From positions 124,001-188,000 of the forward strand of contig LLCB01000033.1 in the NCBI GenBank assembly GCA_001414345.1: DNA of 64,000 nucleotides, given 5' to 3'. The translations under genes were made by a program, and so were the position numbers. The DNA is from Hymenoscyphus infarciens. Its lineage: Eukaryota; Ascomycota; Leotiomycetes; Helotiales; Helotiaceae. The notes under the pieces are model-generated. The model was not told the DNA's origin. It ran no database searches and was given only the letters and a program-made list of their open reading frames with translations. This document shows, piece after piece, positions 32,091-44,451 of this stretch. Each line of letters starts with the position of its first letter. Within the stretch, counting starts at the first letter, position 1.

Positions 32091-33495
32091 GGTCTGTATA
32101 GGTGGGGGTTGTTGATATATGTTATGCTGTTTTTTAGAGTGAATGAATAGATGTTTTTATGAGTTTTTTGTTCATGGTACTCTGTGGAATGGGGAGCTCC
32201 CTAGTACTTGAATACAATTTTGGTTGCTTGAAGCAATTTGTATGTGTCAAGCAAGTACCAGGTCTACGGTAGACCGGGCTTTTGGAAATTAGAGTCTTTT
32301 TGGGGCTTCATGGGTTGGATGATGATATATCTCTCTTTTTGCTTTTCTTCCCTTTCTTCAGTCGTGGACTTGGGAATGGAAGAGAATACGAAGGCGTCAG
32401 ACTTGAGTGTAACACCCGCCGTCATTTCTATCTAATTGTCAGAAATCATCTAGCATACTGATTGCTGTTAACCGAGAAGATCCTGAAGAATGAGGAAGAC
32501 GATTTCTCAATTCTTCTAGAATAAGTATTCGCCTCAGACTGAGGTGACATAGAGTAACGACCGGATCTCTTGGCCTTGTCAAAGCCTGAGCTGACAATCT
32601 TCTCCGTCTCTGAGAGAAGGTAGATAGACCAGAGATAGATGGAGAGCCAAAAATTGTTTTCATGAATAGGGCGAATAGTGATATTTGAAGGAGAAGAGGA
32701 CGTGGAGTGGAGGAAAGTTAGATGAGTATCAATTGAAGTGGCTGCGAAGATCGTAAATCCATATTGAAATAATGGACGAGAACCTTGGAAGAGAGGGGAT
32801 AAAATATGCTTTCAATTTCTTCGATACGTATTTCGTTGTTTGGGAAGGGGCTCTCTGCCAATTTGAGCAGGGAAGAGGGAGGGAAGGATTTTTTTGCTCT
32901 GGAATTTACTCCAACTCTTGTTCTTGTTCTAATTCTTCCTCTGAAGCTTGAGTCTTTTCTCATAAAGCTCCCAGGGTGATGGATTAGTAGTGGCGTAGTA
33001 AGGTGCAGTGGGTACTGCCCTCCTCTTCAAGCTGGGCCTGAATGATACTTGGCCATACTCTATTATTCCTCGAGTAGTATTTAATTAACACGCTTGAAGT
33101 TGTTGTATAAAGAGAAAGTTGAGAAGAAGGGAGGGGATTTCGCCGTCAGTGATAAGGAGGGAGAAGTGGAATAACATGAGGAACTGTTTGAGAATCAACA
33201 AGTGTTTCATGTCATCCTTTTCTAGTTTGTCACATTATAGTACGCTCTTAGACCAGCCCTAAAGCTCACGCAATTAATTATCAGTTATTTGTATGAGGGT
33301 TTGGGAAGCGTTGTTCTTCTTTTTCCTCCCAAGCGAGTGACTGCTTGCCCACCTCTGGTTCTTCCAACCTATCCAGTCCCCAAAATAATTTGATCCAGAA
33401 TCCACGTAATCCCGCGTGGCTCTTTATATTGTCAAATCTATGCAGGTGGTACTCGGCTCGTGTTTCACATGGGTGTCGGTCTCTAATCCCTTTCT
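32091..33495. other. Intergenic, no supported gene
   Basis: About 1.4 kb. Minus-strand frames of 74-81 residues at 32439-32963 have no recognisable motif and I do not call them. Confidence 0.4.
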
Positions 33496-34246
33496 TCAGT
33501 ATCGGTTGATCCTCTCGTTGGGTATTGTAGAACTTGGCTTACCATTTTCAAGAGCCTCCCTTTCCATCGCTTCCTCCTCGTAATACCGCATTACGGCCAG
33601 TGCTAATCCAGAAGTGTAATGTGAAATTTGGGAAGGTGGTGGAGGTGGTGGAGGTGGTGGAGGTTGTAGGGGCTGTAGAGGTCGTAGGGGTCGTAGGGTT
33701 CGCGGTTGTGGTTGTGGGGGAGAAGCGGGTAGGCTTTCGACAGTGCGGCTACTTTCGTCTACATTCTCCCCCTCAGTCATTCCCTCGACTGGAAGTGATT
33801 CCTCGTTTTCAGAAATTGGTAGTTCGGCAATAAACGCTCGTGATAAAGCATAATTTCGCCCACAGTATTTGCTGTAGTTTATTCACAATAAACCTGATAT
33901 CAGCGTTTTGAAGTCCGGCACGTCTGCCAACAAAATCCATCTCGAAGTTTTGTAAATCGCCATTGTGAAATTTCCTCCATGCCAGTATGACCTTGTGGCA
34001 AGCCTCGTCCATTGTAACCAACTCTGTGAGCCGCTCCGGGTATTTATGGTTTTGATAGAAATTTCGTCCTTTTCTTTGGAGGATGCTTTCTTTGACACCC
34101 GATGCGCATGGAATGATCTCTTCCTTGATCCAATACCTTTTATTCGCTTTCCGTGTAACTTTGTCCCTCCATTTGGGTTCGATTTTCTTCGGAATTCCTG
34201 AAATGGTTGTGGGGTATCGAGAATTGGGCAGTTTTTTGCGGGCCAT
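33496..34246 (-). CDS. Hypothetical small gene, exon junction unresolved
   Basis: Two minus-strand frames look like parts of one gene. 34246-33809 starts at an ATG (MARKKLPNSRYP, basic; later DEACHKVILAWRKFHNGDLQNFEMDFV). A second frame runs through 33840-33496, with an acidic stretch (ENEESLPVEGMTEGENVDESS), a polyproline tract and VMRYYEEEAMEREALENG. They overlap in different frames near 33810-33880, and I could not find a splice pair that joins them cleanly, so the gene may have an odd intron, a frameshift, or be two frames by chance. Not recognised. Confidence 0.4.
33636..33665. repeat. GGTGGTGGA tandem array coding for polyproline on the minus strand
   Basis: Perfect 9-nt direct repeats, read as proline codons in the minus-strand frame of the hypothetical gene. 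Confidence 0.75.
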
Positions 34247-34975
34247 AATGATGGGTAGGACAAGCTATGAACTTGAAAGGGGACGCAAGAGGGGATGCAC
34301 TAGCAGATTGTCGAGTTTCTCGGTTGGAAGAGTGGATTCGAGGGGTGAGGGTAGGAGGAGAGGTTGATAAGGGGGATTGAACACTCGTGAGCCAAAACTA
34401 GTGATATTTGGACAGTCTCAATAAAACTCTCGAGTAGAGTTGTAAAAATAGAGAGGAAGCAAACGGGACCTTTCCATTGGCTGCCCAGAGGCCAGAAGCA
34501 CGTGACCGAAATCTGAACTCTTCCACCCGCTTTTACGTTCCCCTCCTCTACCTACCTACGAATACTCTTTTTCACACAACGTCATACAACCTCATCTACC
34601 TCAAGAACTGAACTACACAGCACCAGCCTAACTGAGATGTTCCAGAGGGCAAAGGGGTACTCTCTGTTCTTGACAGCTGATCATGAAAGCTGGAGGCTTT
34701 CGGCGACAGCAGCAACTTATATGACACAAGAGCCAGAGCTGATTGTTCACTCTCGGGATTCGAATCTTGCCCCAGAAAACAAGTAAACTGACATTATCAA
34801 TGGATGGAGAATCGCAATTGCGAGCTTACAACAGAGAACAGGGCAGACCAACCAAGAGTCACACGACACAGCGGCGTTGACAAAAACACACGTATATAAA
34901 AAACCGAGGGAGAATCTAATGGGCATGGAATCAATATTTATCGTTTTCGGGGATATCTTCCAATCATAAAACCTT
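34247..34975. other. Intergenic, no gene seen
   Basis: Between the uncertain gene and the O-methyltransferase 3' end. An isolated GGATTCGAATC near 34756 resembles a T-loop, but no tRNA folds around it. Confidence 0.4.
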
Positions 34976-36303
34976 CTACAACAACTCGCACTCAACGCAA
35001 GCCTCGGGCTCACTTCCTCTCCAAACTTTCTTGATCTTCAAACCAGACTTCGCCAACAGCTCGCTCCACTGGGTCTCGGTTCTCTCCAAACCTCCGATAG
35101 GAAACATGGTGATATCCCGGATCGCTTCTTGCATGGTAGCGTTGGCGTCAGGCAGTACAAGATCTACTAAAAGCAACTTGCTTTTGGGTTGTTCCTTCAA
35201 CAATGGTACGACTTGCCCCAAGAACTTGGTACAGTCTCCATCACTCCAGTCATGAAAGATGTGTCTATAATAGTAGATGGAAGCGTTCTTGACTGGTTGA
35301 GGGGTGAAGATATCATATGGCATGAATTCGACGCCCACTGGTGGAGTAGAAACAGCCTCGAAAGTGGAGGGAAGATCTTGGACGATGAATTGACCTTTGA
35401 TCTCTGGGTTTCTTTGACGCACTTCTTCCATGATATGGCCTTGGCCACCGGCAATATCGACAATTGCAACATCATCTTCCTTCAAGTTCAACTTGGCGAG
35501 CTCTTCTCCAAATGGATATGCGTCACCAGACACATTTCCGGCATTGTGAGATCTCATACCAGCGACCATATTCAGAGCACGATCGGGGTGTGCACCAAGC
35601 CATGTCCATAGTTCCTCTCCATGGGCCCATTTATACGGAGTTCCAGACTCCTTGGTCGGTGCTTTGTAGTTTCGCTCAGCAAGTGTCCGAGGCATTGCCA
35701 TGATAGCAGGGATAATATCGTTGAAGATCAGGTCATTGAAAGCACGATGATCCGGGTTCAAGTATGGTTGACCGATTTTGGAGAGTTTATATCCAGGGCC
35801 GGGAATTTCCTCCAAGATACCAGCGGCCGTCAGTTGACGAAATATACGAACTTTTTGAAAACATGTTAGAGCTGACTCTTCTAGCATATGAGAATGATGG
35901 ACTGTCTCACTCACCAATCATGATTTCATCTGCCTTAGTCTCTTCCACTATCTGGGCAAGTGTGATGGTCTTTCCACCTTCAAACTTGCTCCATAGTCCT
36001 AGCCCGGAGACAACTTCAATAGCTGCGCTGACATTGACCTGGATATTGTAAGTAAGTTAACTTCAACAACGTCGATACATCAATTCCTAAAGCAACCGAG
36101 AGTACTATTACCTGGTAGATACGAGGCCACACCTCATTGTTTGGCTCTTCCAAAGAGTACAAAAGCTTTCGAGCTTCGAGCTGCAAGGTACGACGAGCCA
36201 AGTGGATATCACCCCCAGTAGCAGCTTCAAAGGCTTTAGCTGCATTGTTTACATTTCCAACTAATGCAGCAACTTCGGTAGCGGAGGTATATGAATCAGA
36301 CAT
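34976..36303 (-). CDS. Class II SAM-dependent O-methyltransferase
   Basis: Exons 36303-36112, 36038-35915 and 35850-34976 give 396 residues, normal for the plant-type/fungal OMT family that includes sterigmatocystin 8-O-methyltransferase. The N-terminal helical dimerisation region carries VEETKADEIMI-G and FRQLTAAGILEEI (winged helix). The SAM-binding loop is VDIAGGQGH (about residues 236-244), followed by QDLPSTFE. The catalytic His is in YYYRHIFHDWSD (H305), and LLLVDLVLPD and FPIGGLERTETQWSELL follow. It probably methylates a phenolic or polyketide hydroxyl in the cytosol. No polyketide synthase or P450 lies nearby, so the substrate is unknown. Confidence 0.9.
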
Positions 36304-37575
36304 GGTGAGTGGTTCAATTGTGGTTTTCTGTGGTTTTCTGTGTTTGGGGATAACTTAAAAGAGAAGTAGGAAAAGGAATGGTATTCTTCTCGCGTGTCTT
36401 GCGGGGCTACCACTACTTTCTAGCTGTAAGTAAGATTGTACGATCAATAGTGCACCCCTTCTCAACATGCGTTGTCTTTTACAAAAGTGGGAGGTTTGCG
36501 GGGATACTTGTCTTCTTTTGGTGGGCCCGTTGCATGGCATGGGTTTCGGTTGGACTTTGCATGTCTCTTCTTCTTTTGTGATGTGGAGAAAATTTCACAA
36601 TTGGAGAGAAGGATGAAGCTTGCAATTACCAGAATGGCCCTCTTTCTGTTTTCGTAACGTTGTTTGTTTTCTCGAAACAAGATATCCAGCCACGGCGAAC
36701 GATGACTTGTGCTAAGATCAAAGCGCTTTCCAACGATATCCATGATTCTCGTGATTCTCATGAGAATCACGGCTGTTAAGCGAGCTTCCCGTCGTGGTTC
36801 TGACCCACCAATTCTCATCCTTCAGCAACCTTCACGAATTCCAACCCCGATTGAGAAATAATCGGACCCTAACTTCGGGTCCCCATTTTTTCGATCGGCG
36901 TTGTGTTGACGCGGCTGCGGATGAAGAAACTCAGTTCCCAGAGCCCGGGCTCTTCGAGAGCAGGGTGCAGCTTCTGCTTCGAGAAGCGGGGGCCCCTTAG
37001 GTCCCTAGTAGCGTCTTCGCATTTCGAAGGGAGAGTTTTTATTTCGACCGAAGGTTTGAAAGTGCTAAAAAGGTAAGCACATTGACGTTACCTCTCTGAA
37101 AAGTCATCGTGTGGAATCGCGGTATTTTGAACCTTTGAACTAAGTATTTCTTGCCTCAATGCATACATCCTCACAAGAATCACTTCGGCAGTTATAGGAA
37201 GCGTGGTTCCTGAGGCAGTTATCACCTGATATTTGTGGAGTATCATACCATAATTAGGTATGGGGTTTTTAAACGACGAGAACTATTTCCAGGATCCGCT
37301 ATTGTGATACTCTCCCCCCAGTGCCCCCACACCCCGGGAACTAAATGTAAGCGCACGGCCGCTGTGCCATACTAAATATCTGTGCACTCTACATTTAGGT
37401 GGGGGAGGGAGTAACAATTGTGGTTACCGCTCCCACCAAAATGCTACCCAATCCCAAATTCCTCTTCCAGTCTTGACACCTGGGAAATTTACTGACCAAA
37501 AGTGTACCCGGAAGCATAGGGTGAGTTCCTCGCCATCCGTTTTCGTTCAGCTTGTCAATAAAGTGGTTCTTTTCA
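36304..37575. other. Intergenic with a perfect palindrome, no supported gene
   Basis: Promoter side of the O-methyltransferase and left flank of the hAT-like element. Overlapping frames on both strands at 36378-36818 have no motif. Confidence 0.45.
36751..36772. promoter_or_regulatory. Perfect 22-bp palindrome upstream of the O-methyltransferase
   Basis: Half-site CGTGATTCTCA is followed immediately by its exact reverse complement. Just before it is a partial extra copy (ATGATTCT). It lies about 450 bp upstream of the methyltransferase start. It could bind a dimeric factor or be chance; function is not shown. Confidence 0.45.
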
Positions 37576-38545
37576 CTCTAAAGTAGGGTTGCAGAATATT
37601 ACGTTACGTAAGGTAATACGAAACGCTTATTTGGCGTAAAGCGTAATATAGCTGTTGGCGTTATTATAGGATAAATTTTAGGTATAAAAGTGTATAAATA
37701 TAGTACTGAAATGTAGCCTTTTAGTATAAAAAGTAATAATTTATATTAAAATTATATGGAAGGGGTTTATAGTGAATTGAGGAATCAGCTTAATAAGCAG
37801 GGGGAGGCATATATATGCCTCCTCTCGTGCCGAGTAACCTCTATTCTGCTAACAACACTTCCTGTCGCTTTTGACGTCTTATTCGGTATTAAGCTTTTTT
37901 TCAACCCCAATAACACTCTTATCCATCCATCCGTCGATAGACTCTATCGAGAGGATACCTCCGAAGCGCAGTAAACAAGTCGCTTATAAGAGCGTTGTTA
38001 CTAAGGCTGGTAACAGAGCCGCTGAGGCAATTATATAGGATAATTAAAGATATTCCTAGAATCGTCATCGCTCCTGTTATCTTTGCCTTCTCTACTAGGT
38101 ATATAGAGTACTCCGCTAGGTATATAGAGCACTTCTTAAGATGGCGCTTATAGAAGACGGTTATATTCTAGACCCTAGTGATATTATATAACTGATATTT
38201 CTCTTTATTAACATCTCTAACGTTCTCTATGTTAATAAATTAGGCTTTTACTTTAAGATTAAGATTATAGGCTCTTCGGTTTAATATTATAGGAGTACGT
38301 TAAGCTATCTATAATATTTATAGTATTATAGAAAAATGTTATTTTAGGAAAGAAGTTCTAAAGTATGAAAATTTTCGAGTAAGCGGAGTAAGTGCTAGTA
38401 CGTGACAGGAAATAGAGGCTTCCTATTGGCTAATAAAACTCTTAGTAATATAATAAAGCATATAGCGCTTCTGGCTTTACTTTATGCGTTATTCGTATTA
38501 GACCTTGGCTTTTCGTAAAGGTAACAAAACATCCCTACTCTAAAG
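37576..38545. mobile_element. Non-autonomous hAT-like element with 8-bp target duplication
   Basis: The element spans 37584-38537. Its ends TAGGGTTG and CATCCCTA are inverted repeats, extended by imperfect matching of GTAATACGAAACGC-type stretches further in. Immediately outside, the 8-mer CTCTAAAG occurs on both sides (37576-37583 and 38538-38545), perfect. An 8-bp duplication with TAGGG-type ends is the hAT superfamily signature. The 954-bp interior has a 72-residue frame but nothing resembling a transposase, so it is non-autonomous. Confidence 0.85.
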
Positions 38546-39055
38546 ACTTAAAACATGATCTGCGTATGTCATTGTGGTTCTCGAATGTCGCTTGGGGCCA
38601 GAGGCTTACTTCATCCCAGGCGTAACAGTCCATAACGGGGCCTCCTAAATAAACCCTGCTTTGCAGGGTCCCTCTATGGACTGATTCGAAGTAGAATCTC
38701 CTTTTCAACCAAATCGAGGATCTTGCTTGTCGATGAATCTGACAGGAGACTAAAAATTCCGCATTTTGTCTGCCATTTGGCTTATTTCTCACAAAGAGGC
38801 TCTTCGGTCGAGCCCGAGCCAGCCAATAGGGTTTAATGGCGTCTTCTGGGGAACCAAGTTCTACAGGTTAGGGGTTTTTTCAAGTTGTATCAGTATTTCA
38901 GGGGTCACTTTTTGGAAGACTTCGTCCCAAATTTTGCCCACTTTGTACAACTAACAACGGATGATGGCCTAAGTAAGCTGCTGATTATATTGCTTTACCC
39001 TCCCCTTGTTTCTTGAACCCATCTCGCCGCACGTCGTTATTACTCAACCTTCACA
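38546..39055. other. Intergenic, no gene seen
   Basis: Promoter region of the rhodopsin-like gene. No motif found. Confidence 0.45.
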
Positions 39056-40737
39056 ATGGTGTCGACAGGATCGTTCGTGGCGGTAGCGGATATGGCTGCT
39101 GGTACACCTAATCGTCTTGATATGAGATTGGGTTGCTACATTCTTTACGGGGTTTGTACAATTGCGGTTGGTCTTCGGTATGCTTACCTTTCTACGGTTT
39201 TTTGGTATCTCGACTAACAAACTCAGGATGTACGCCCGTACAGTGTATAACAAAACCATGGGATTCGATGATATCATGGTCATTTCGGCTTGGGTAAAAA
39301 TTATCTTCTCCGTGTCTCGAGAAATTACTAATTCATTTCATCCACAGCTCACGGAATCTGTCGTCATCGCGGGAATCAAAATAATGTTCGATCATGGAGT
39401 CGGCTGGCACGTTGCGGATATCATGACACTTGAGAATGCACCAGCTGTCGTTGCCAGAATGCTTTTGGTAAGTTGCTTGCATATAATTTAGCCATGAAAC
39501 CTTCTTCCCAAGCTGTCCTTTGCTAATGTTTTTGATAGTGGCCCTGGGTTGGTCAAATCCTTTACTTCTTCGGACTCGGATGTATCAAGGGCAGTATCGT
39601 TGCGCTGTACCTTCGGTTGGCAGTTACTCCCATGCAACGATATATCCTATGGGGTGCTCTTGGTTTCATCCTGACTCAGAGCTTGACATCTACAGTCGTA
39701 AGTATTCCCTCATTTTTAAAAAAATCTAGAATTGCCCACTAACTTTCCATCTTCCCCCTTAGGCTGTAGGTGCCTTCTTCTGTCACCCACTCAGCCTAGT
39801 ATGGACAACACCAACCGCGATCGGAGGCCCAAGTTGTATTGCTGTGTTGCCATTCAACTATTACAACGCAGCGCTGTTCGTGATGACTGATGTTTTCCTC
39901 GCGCTGGCACCTCTGGGCGTAATCAAGGACCTCTACATGGACAAGAAAAAGAAACGTCAGTATACCAGATATCCACCACGAGTGTGAACTCCCATGTAGA
40001 AAACACATGCTAACATAATTTCAACAATAGTTTCGCTATGCATTATGTTTTCTCTTGGTATCCTTGCCATCGGCGGTACCATCGCGCGACAAGTAACAAA
40101 CGCAATCGCCATAAACAATACCGCAGACTTCACATGGTGACTATTTCCCTTGAGTTCCCTCGGTTTTACAGTGTAACTAACACCACAAAGGCACTGGGCT
40201 CCAGCAGCTCTCTGCTCAGTCCTTGAATCCAGTCTCGGTATAGTTTTCGTCTGCGTCCCTGCCACGGCCCCCCTCTTCTCCCGCTACATCGGTGGCTCCT
40301 CCGCAGAACGTTACCAAGAGACCCCCGACCGCCCAGGAACTTTTGGCAAAATCGGCGAGAACTCGAACCCCAAGCTCAGACCTACGGATGAAAGTCTCCT
40401 CTGTGTCACACAAGTCACCGTCACAGACGCCAAAGACCGGGACTCGGCGATTGAACGGGATGGTGTACATGTGGGAGAGGTATACGAGTTGGATGAGAGG
40501 TCTGGAGATGAAAAATCCGTTGGCGATGATGGAAGTGAGAGGACTATTATTAGTCAGGGGAAGTCCGGTTCGAAGAATGGGAGGGATGGGAAGGAGAGAC
40601 CGGTGAAGACGAGGAGTTTTAGCGAGAGGAAAAGTAAGGGGAGTGGGAATGGGAACGGCTGTGATGGGAGGGGAGGTGTTAAGGTCGAAACGAGGTTCGA
40701 TATCAAAAGGGAGGTTAGGAACAGCATGGGGAAATGA
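39056..40737 (+). CDS. Seven-TM fungal rhodopsin-like integral membrane protein
   Basis: Seven exons (39056-39177, 39227-39293, 39348-39467, 39539-39697, 39763-39955, 40031-40136, 40191-40737) give 437 residues. It has the pattern of the fungal rhodopsin-like/PTH11-related domain: TM1 LGCYILYGVCTIAVGLRMYART, MGFDDIMVISAW, a YFFGLGCIKGSIVALYLRL helix, FFCHPLSLVWTT, CIAVLPFNYYNAALFVMTDVFLALAPL, IMFSLGILAIGGTIARQV, and a last helix WHWAPAALCSVLESSLGIVFVCVP. A 150-residue charged, Ser/Gly-rich cytoplasmic tail follows. There is no CFEM domain at the N-terminus. Such proteins are thought to be surface sensors; ligand unknown. Confidence 0.88.
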
Positions 40738-41142
40738 GGGGAAGATGGTCACTGTATGAGTAATTGGTGGTGTTTTGCTATTGTATTACGGATACCCATG
40801 TACTAGAAGGCCATGTCTTAGATGAGCTCTGGAAGGTAGATTAGAGAGTTGAACTCACGAATTCAGCACTAGCGCCACTTCCATTCATATATTTGCGCTG
40901 GTCCCATGTATCCAGTGTCAAATATAGATGTCTCTTCCGATGGAATCGAAAAGAAGAGCGGAAGAGTTGCCTAAATCCCGCGTGGGCAGATTATTGATTT
41001 CAGAAAGGGTACTTCGGATTTTGCCTTGAGTATATAACAGGTTCTAGCACGACAGCTGCCACCCACGAATTGAACTCATCTGCCCGTACCTTCTGCAACC
41101 TTCCTCATCAAACCGAGAGTAATTTCCAAGCAACTTCCACAT
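40738..41142. other. Convergent intergenic spacer
   Basis: 400 bp between two 3' ends. Nothing recognised. Confidence 0.5.
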
Positions 41143-44100
41143 CTAGTACCTAGCCCTTCTGAAAGCAGTCTCCGCCGGAGTTGGCACAGTCGTAGCAGTC
41201 GCCGAAGTAGTTTGCGGGGCTGTAGCAGTACTATACGCACAAGTCGGATTTGGTACTTGCTCCACAGTCAAAGAAACAGCCTTGCAATCATCCGCAACTG
41301 TTGATCCAAAACGGAAGACTCCAATATCCCCACACTCAGCAAGAATATTCCTAGCACTACCATCAGTTGCTCCATAAGTGAGATTTCCATCTGCAATAGA
41401 CCATTTGAGATATGAATATGGACTAATAATTTGACCAGCCGGCTGCAAGTAGACGAGACTGTTCTCGGCGCTGTGAACGCTGAGTAAGAGGTCTGATTGT
41501 CCAAGTTTGAGAAAGCCTTCTGGTGTGAGTTCGAAGCCTCCAAGTGGTGTTTTGTCTCCGATGAGGTCGTAAGCGAGGAAATCGGAGTATCGGTAAACGG
41601 GGTGGGAGTTGGTATCAGAAGAAGATTTTCCTTTGATGACTAATGGTACGGATGTACCGCAAGTTGGCACTACTGTTGTAGAGGTGGTTGTTGGTGTAGG
41701 AATTTCCGTTGTAGTGATATTTGGTGGAACACCGTGGATGATGCGGAACCAGGCAGAAAGCTTCCATTGCCAATCATCCAAGTTCTGGGGATCTCCGTAA
41801 GTGCGGAGAGTTCGTGCTAGTAGTCTGAATTCTCCCTCTGGAACCTTCTCGCCATTTGAAAGGACCTCCTGGGGATAGGCCCAAAGTGTACCACCGCGTG
41901 GTTGTTGAATAAGTGGGAAATTTATGACTTCGCCTGAAATAGCATTTGGTCTCACTCGTACGTTACCAACTACGTTATTCTTTCCTGCAATTGCCGGGTG
42001 GACCCAATCGCTTTGTGTCCAGTTTCTATCAACGAACTGGAAATCTGAATTAGTTTGATATGGAAGGATGTGGGCGAAAGTTACTCACGTCGACACTTAG
42101 CTCTCTGGTTGACCACAAGACGTTGAAATAAGCCGTTGGTCCTTCTGGTAATGGTCTATCTCCGAAAGTATAATTAAGCCCATCGGTTATCAGTCCATTT
42201 CCGTAGCCATCCAACATAATGGGGTCGCCTCTGTCCATTTCCCACACGTTTTGGTCATAAAGAGACCCTTTAATACCTTGGTAAGAAAGTCGAAGAGATT
42301 CAGAGTTTGAGCCGGAAATGATAATCGCTCCGCTGTAAACTGGAAGTGTTCTTGCATCAGGGGTAGCTGGCTCTGTGAATGTGGCTGAGAACGTCCCAGT
42401 GGAGCCAGCAGCGATTGTGATTGTTTCAGCTGAAATGGCGACAGTTGCTGTGAGTTCAGGGCCCCAATACATGTATGCTTCTTGGGGGACCCAAGTATCT
42501 CCAATCAAAAAATTCTGCTTGCCGCCGAACTCTGGACCAGCTTCATGAGTTAATGTGTAAGTGACTTCTTGTGTTCCAGAGTTTTGAATGGTGACAGTAT
42601 GAGTAGGGTTGTAGTGAGCTGTATCGTTGAGATGAAGAACACTAGGAGAAATCGATGTGGTGTACTGAATCACTTTAAGTGCATCAACCAAGCCAGAGCC
42701 CTGTCGTGCAACATGCCTAGAATACTTTAGTCGAGACCATGAGCTTAGCACAAGTAACTTACGCTGTGACATTTCCACCTTCAAAGGTAACTGGCTTTCC
42801 ACTTGACTGAATTGTGTTATGTGCAAGAAGAGACCCGCCAGCACCAAGTGCGGCACGACCTCCATGAGATTCAAAAAATAGGGCAGCCACTCCAGCAATC
42901 TACTTTATTGTCAGGAAAGACCTCGTGAATAATATTCCTGGAAGGCTTACGTATGGAGATGCCATGCTAGTACCGGAGAGAACTGCATACTGCCCATTTT
43001 TGTAGGTTGAATTGATATGACCCCCTGAGAAAGAAGTCATTAGCCCTAACTAGTAAAGAGTTCGTGTGGTTAATACCAGGAGCTGAAATGTCTGGCTTCA
43101 TTCTGCCATCTAGTGTCGGTCCCCATGATGTGAATGCATTCAAGTATGGTGTTCCATCTGCAGTGGCAGGTTGCTCAATACTTCCAGCGGCCGTAACTGC
43201 AGATAATTTGGATGTCAGTATTGCTAGAAGTGGGTTTAAGGAAAACAAGGAAGAAGTAAGTTGTCTAGGGGGGAAACAGCGTCTCAATCCCCCTAAAACA
43301 GCCCAGAAGACGAAAAAAGAACTCGGAGAATACCCACCATCAATACCATTAGCAGAGTTACTAGTGAAAAATGGGCCTGAAAACGTCTGTTAGTCCTAGG
43401 CAGAATATGGATTCCAAACATTGCAATGTACCTTGATCGCCGTTATTTCCAGCGGCAACGACCACAAAAGTTCCCCCTGCCTGGATTCTGCCAACGACAA
43501 GAGCTGTAGGGTTATCTGCGAATCCTTGCGCATTGCCCAAGGAGGCATTTATGACGTCTGCCCCTTCCTCATAAGCGCGAATGAATGCAGCCATGACTGC
43601 ATCTGCAGGCGCACCATCATCGCATCCGAAAACTTTGTACGATCGAAGGGTCGCTTCAGGCGCAACACCTGGTAGGTCTTTGTCAATACTTCCAATTATA
43701 CCAGCAACGTGTGTTCCGTGTCCCAAACAATCTATTGGGTCTTCATCTGGAACCAAAGGCCCGCCAACAACATAGGCGTCCCCAACGAAATCATGCCCGC
43801 CAGCAACCTTGAAACCAGGTCCGAAACCTCCACCAAGAGCCGGATTGTTGTAATCAACACCACTATCGACTATGCCGACGATGGATCCCTTTCCCTTGTG
43901 GCCAAGGGCATGTGCAAGGTTGACATTTGTGATGTTGTGTGGGTTCCAGACTGGAACACCATCGGCTTGAGCAGCGAGCGTAGTGATTGGCAATGTGTAT
44001 ATTTCCACAGGCCAGATCTTTTCGACGTCCGGTAAAGCCAATATTGCGGCTGAAGATGCTTCGGTATCATCCAATTGGAAGGATACTCCGTGGAATATAC

Positions 44101-44393
44101 TCGAGTCGAAAGTTATGGCTGGAGTAGCTGTTCTTCCAACACCCTGAAGTGTTTTGAAGAACCCAGTGGTATCCTAATTCAGTCAGCATGACATATGAGC
44201 GAGAAATTGTTTGACATACCGTGCTTCCATCACCCTTTTTAAACTTGGCTGAACCGCTCTGAGAGAACTCGACAATATACTTGCCAGGGACGGTGTTCCC
44301 AGGCACGGAAGCAGCAGATGGGTTTACTAGGTCCAACCCCTCATATGCTGCTCTCACCGAAAGGAACGAGGCAAAGAGTACAATGAGTTTCAT
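41143..44393 (-). CDS. Secreted subtilisin-like serine protease (S8, Vpr-like)
   Basis: Eight exons: 44393-44220, 44173-43432, 43376-43338, 43196-43077, 43024-42951, 42899-42763, 42716-42089 and 42036-41143. They encode 935 residues. Signal peptide MKLIVLFASFLSVRAAY, then an inhibitor-I9-like propeptide (PGKYIVEFSQSG). The catalytic triad is Asp161 (GIVDSGVD), His213 (GHGTHVAG) and Ser378 (SGTSMASP), with Asn in AAGNNGDQG as oxyanion residue. No PA insert is seen between His and Ser. After the catalytic domain come an Fn3-like beta region (NPTHTVTIQNSGTQEVTYTL) and a long C-terminal extension with a Thr-rich linker. It probably degrades extracellular or host protein. A TATA box lies about 55 bp upstream of the ATG. 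Confidence 0.92.
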
Positions 44394-44444
44394 CTTGAAA
44401 AGCTGGGCAGTGACTCTGCTTGAGGTTCAAGAAGCAAGGCTCAA

Positions 44445-44451
44445 TTATATA
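44445..44451 (-). promoter_or_regulatory. TATA box of the subtilase gene
   Basis: TATATAA on the minus strand, 52-58 bp upstream of the subtilase start codon. Confidence 0.55.

Noticed and set aside
34741..34790. T-loop-like GGATTCGAATC
   Set aside because: No acceptor, D-arm or anticodon arm can be folded on either strand.
5271..36303. A secondary-metabolite cluster linking the AflR-like regulator and the O-methyltransferase
   Set aside because: They are 28 kb apart with proteasome, rRNA-processing, splicing and histone genes between them, and no synthase, P450 or oxidoreductase set is present.
37756..37974. 72-residue frame as a transposase start inside the hAT-like element
   Set aside because: No zinc-finger or hAT dimerisation motif, and it is too short.
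40216..40752. 178-residue minus-strand frame
   Set aside because: Antisense of the charged tail of the rhodopsin-like protein, whose exons join cleanly.
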